In this document: one piece after another, positions 63,911 through 64,000 of the stretch | Position numbering within the stretch: the first letter of the stretch is position 1 | How the letters are laid out: each line of letters begins with the position of its first letter | NCBI GenBank assembly: GCA_002733995.1 | Contig: NVXR01000004.1 | Span: forward strand, 1-64,000 | Reading direction: 5' to 3' | DNA length: 64,000 bases | DNA from: Desulfotalea sp. | Lineage (GTDB): Bacteria; Desulfobacterota; Desulfobulbia; Desulfobulbales; Desulfocapsaceae | The notes under the pieces: generated by a model | Told to the model about the DNA's origin: nothing | The model's input: the letters and a program-made list of their open reading frames with translations, nothing else | The model's database searches: none | Translations under genes and position numbers: made by a program

Positions 63911-64000
63911 TTAAAAAGGAATCAGGAGACTGTAGTAAAAAGACAAATAGAAGATTACCACAAAGGCATTTTCCCTCAGATGTTCAACCCGTTCAAAGGG
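63911..64000 (-). CDS. Possible 3' end of a gene upstream of dnaB (partial)
   Basis: A minus-strand frame open from the right edge to TAA at 63911-63913 reads PFERVEHLRENAFVVIFYLS and then a hydrophobic end. It looks like the tail of a membrane protein. Only 29 codons are visible, so it may be a chance frame; expected neighbours of dnaB are ribosomal-protein genes such as rplI, which this does not resemble. Confidence 0.25.
   Translation of the reverse strand, partial: PFERVEHLRENAFVVIFYLSFYYSLLIPF

Overview
The window looks like a chromosomal segment of a Gram-negative, probably marine and cold-adapted sulfate-reducing bacterium of the Desulfobulbales (Desulfotalea-like). This is an inference from gene content: LPS genes (kdsB, lptE, an ELM1-type protein, GT4 glycosyltransferases), a NifU/NifS pair, a KamA-family radical SAM protein, a DVU0298-like HEAT protein and an oleBCD long-chain olefin cluster. 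The ole genes are, from memory, known in psychrophilic marine bacteria including Desulfotalea. No rRNA, tRNA, CRISPR array or intact transposase was seen.

Layout. (1) 1-4704 is an A/T-rich accessory segment with all genes on the + strand: the C-terminal part of a KAP-type NTPase, a decayed GNAT acetyltransferase, a two-gene Kiwa-type anti-phage pair (kwaA-kwaB), a well-formed integron attC-like site and a DUF4145 protein that starts 2 nt after that site. I read it as part of a cassette array or defence islet next to the core chromosome. (2) 4723-12392 is mostly housekeeping: aroK-ygbA-epimerase on the minus strand, an MFS transporter, a small membrane protein followed by a cNMP-binding/DUF4388 protein, a HEAT protein, an SDR with an altered active site, and two lipoproteins, one FlgO-like. 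(3) 12719-21017 has a PHP phosphoesterase, an NtrC-type regulator, proC-nadK, a Trm112-like peptide, a phosphohexomutase and nifU-nifS with a clear terminator. (4) 21275-26780 has an orphan PilB/GspE ATPase fused to a cNMP domain, an ELM1-like protein and a protein made of two tandem GT4 glycosyltransferases. (5) 26781-29580 is a second accessory stretch, mostly non-coding. It holds a perfect hairpin, a start-stop ORF, a toxin-antitoxin-like pair whose promoter contains a palindromic operator, a structured non-coding stretch and a 59-aa ORF.

(6) 29581-40267 has glgB, algH, a YkgJ-type protein, rlmH, rsmJ, kdsB, an unusually long CofD/YvcK-like protein translationally coupled to a response regulator and a hybrid histidine kinase, and a 45-aa membrane peptide. 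(7) 40277-52550 has hrpA, galU-priA, an HDOD-GGDEF protein, a KamA-family enzyme, NAD-malic enzyme and a cold-shock protein. (8) 53033-58019 is oleB-oleC-oleD plus an M48 protease with TPRs; oleA is not in the window. (9) 58098-64000 has dusB, lptE, leuS and dnaB on the minus strand, with a strong terminator hairpin directly before dusB.

The most interesting items are the Kiwa pair beside an attC-like site and the MqsRA-like pair with an atypical long antitoxin and a palindrome between its -35 and -10 boxes. Functions come from motif and family recognition by eye; no database search was possible.
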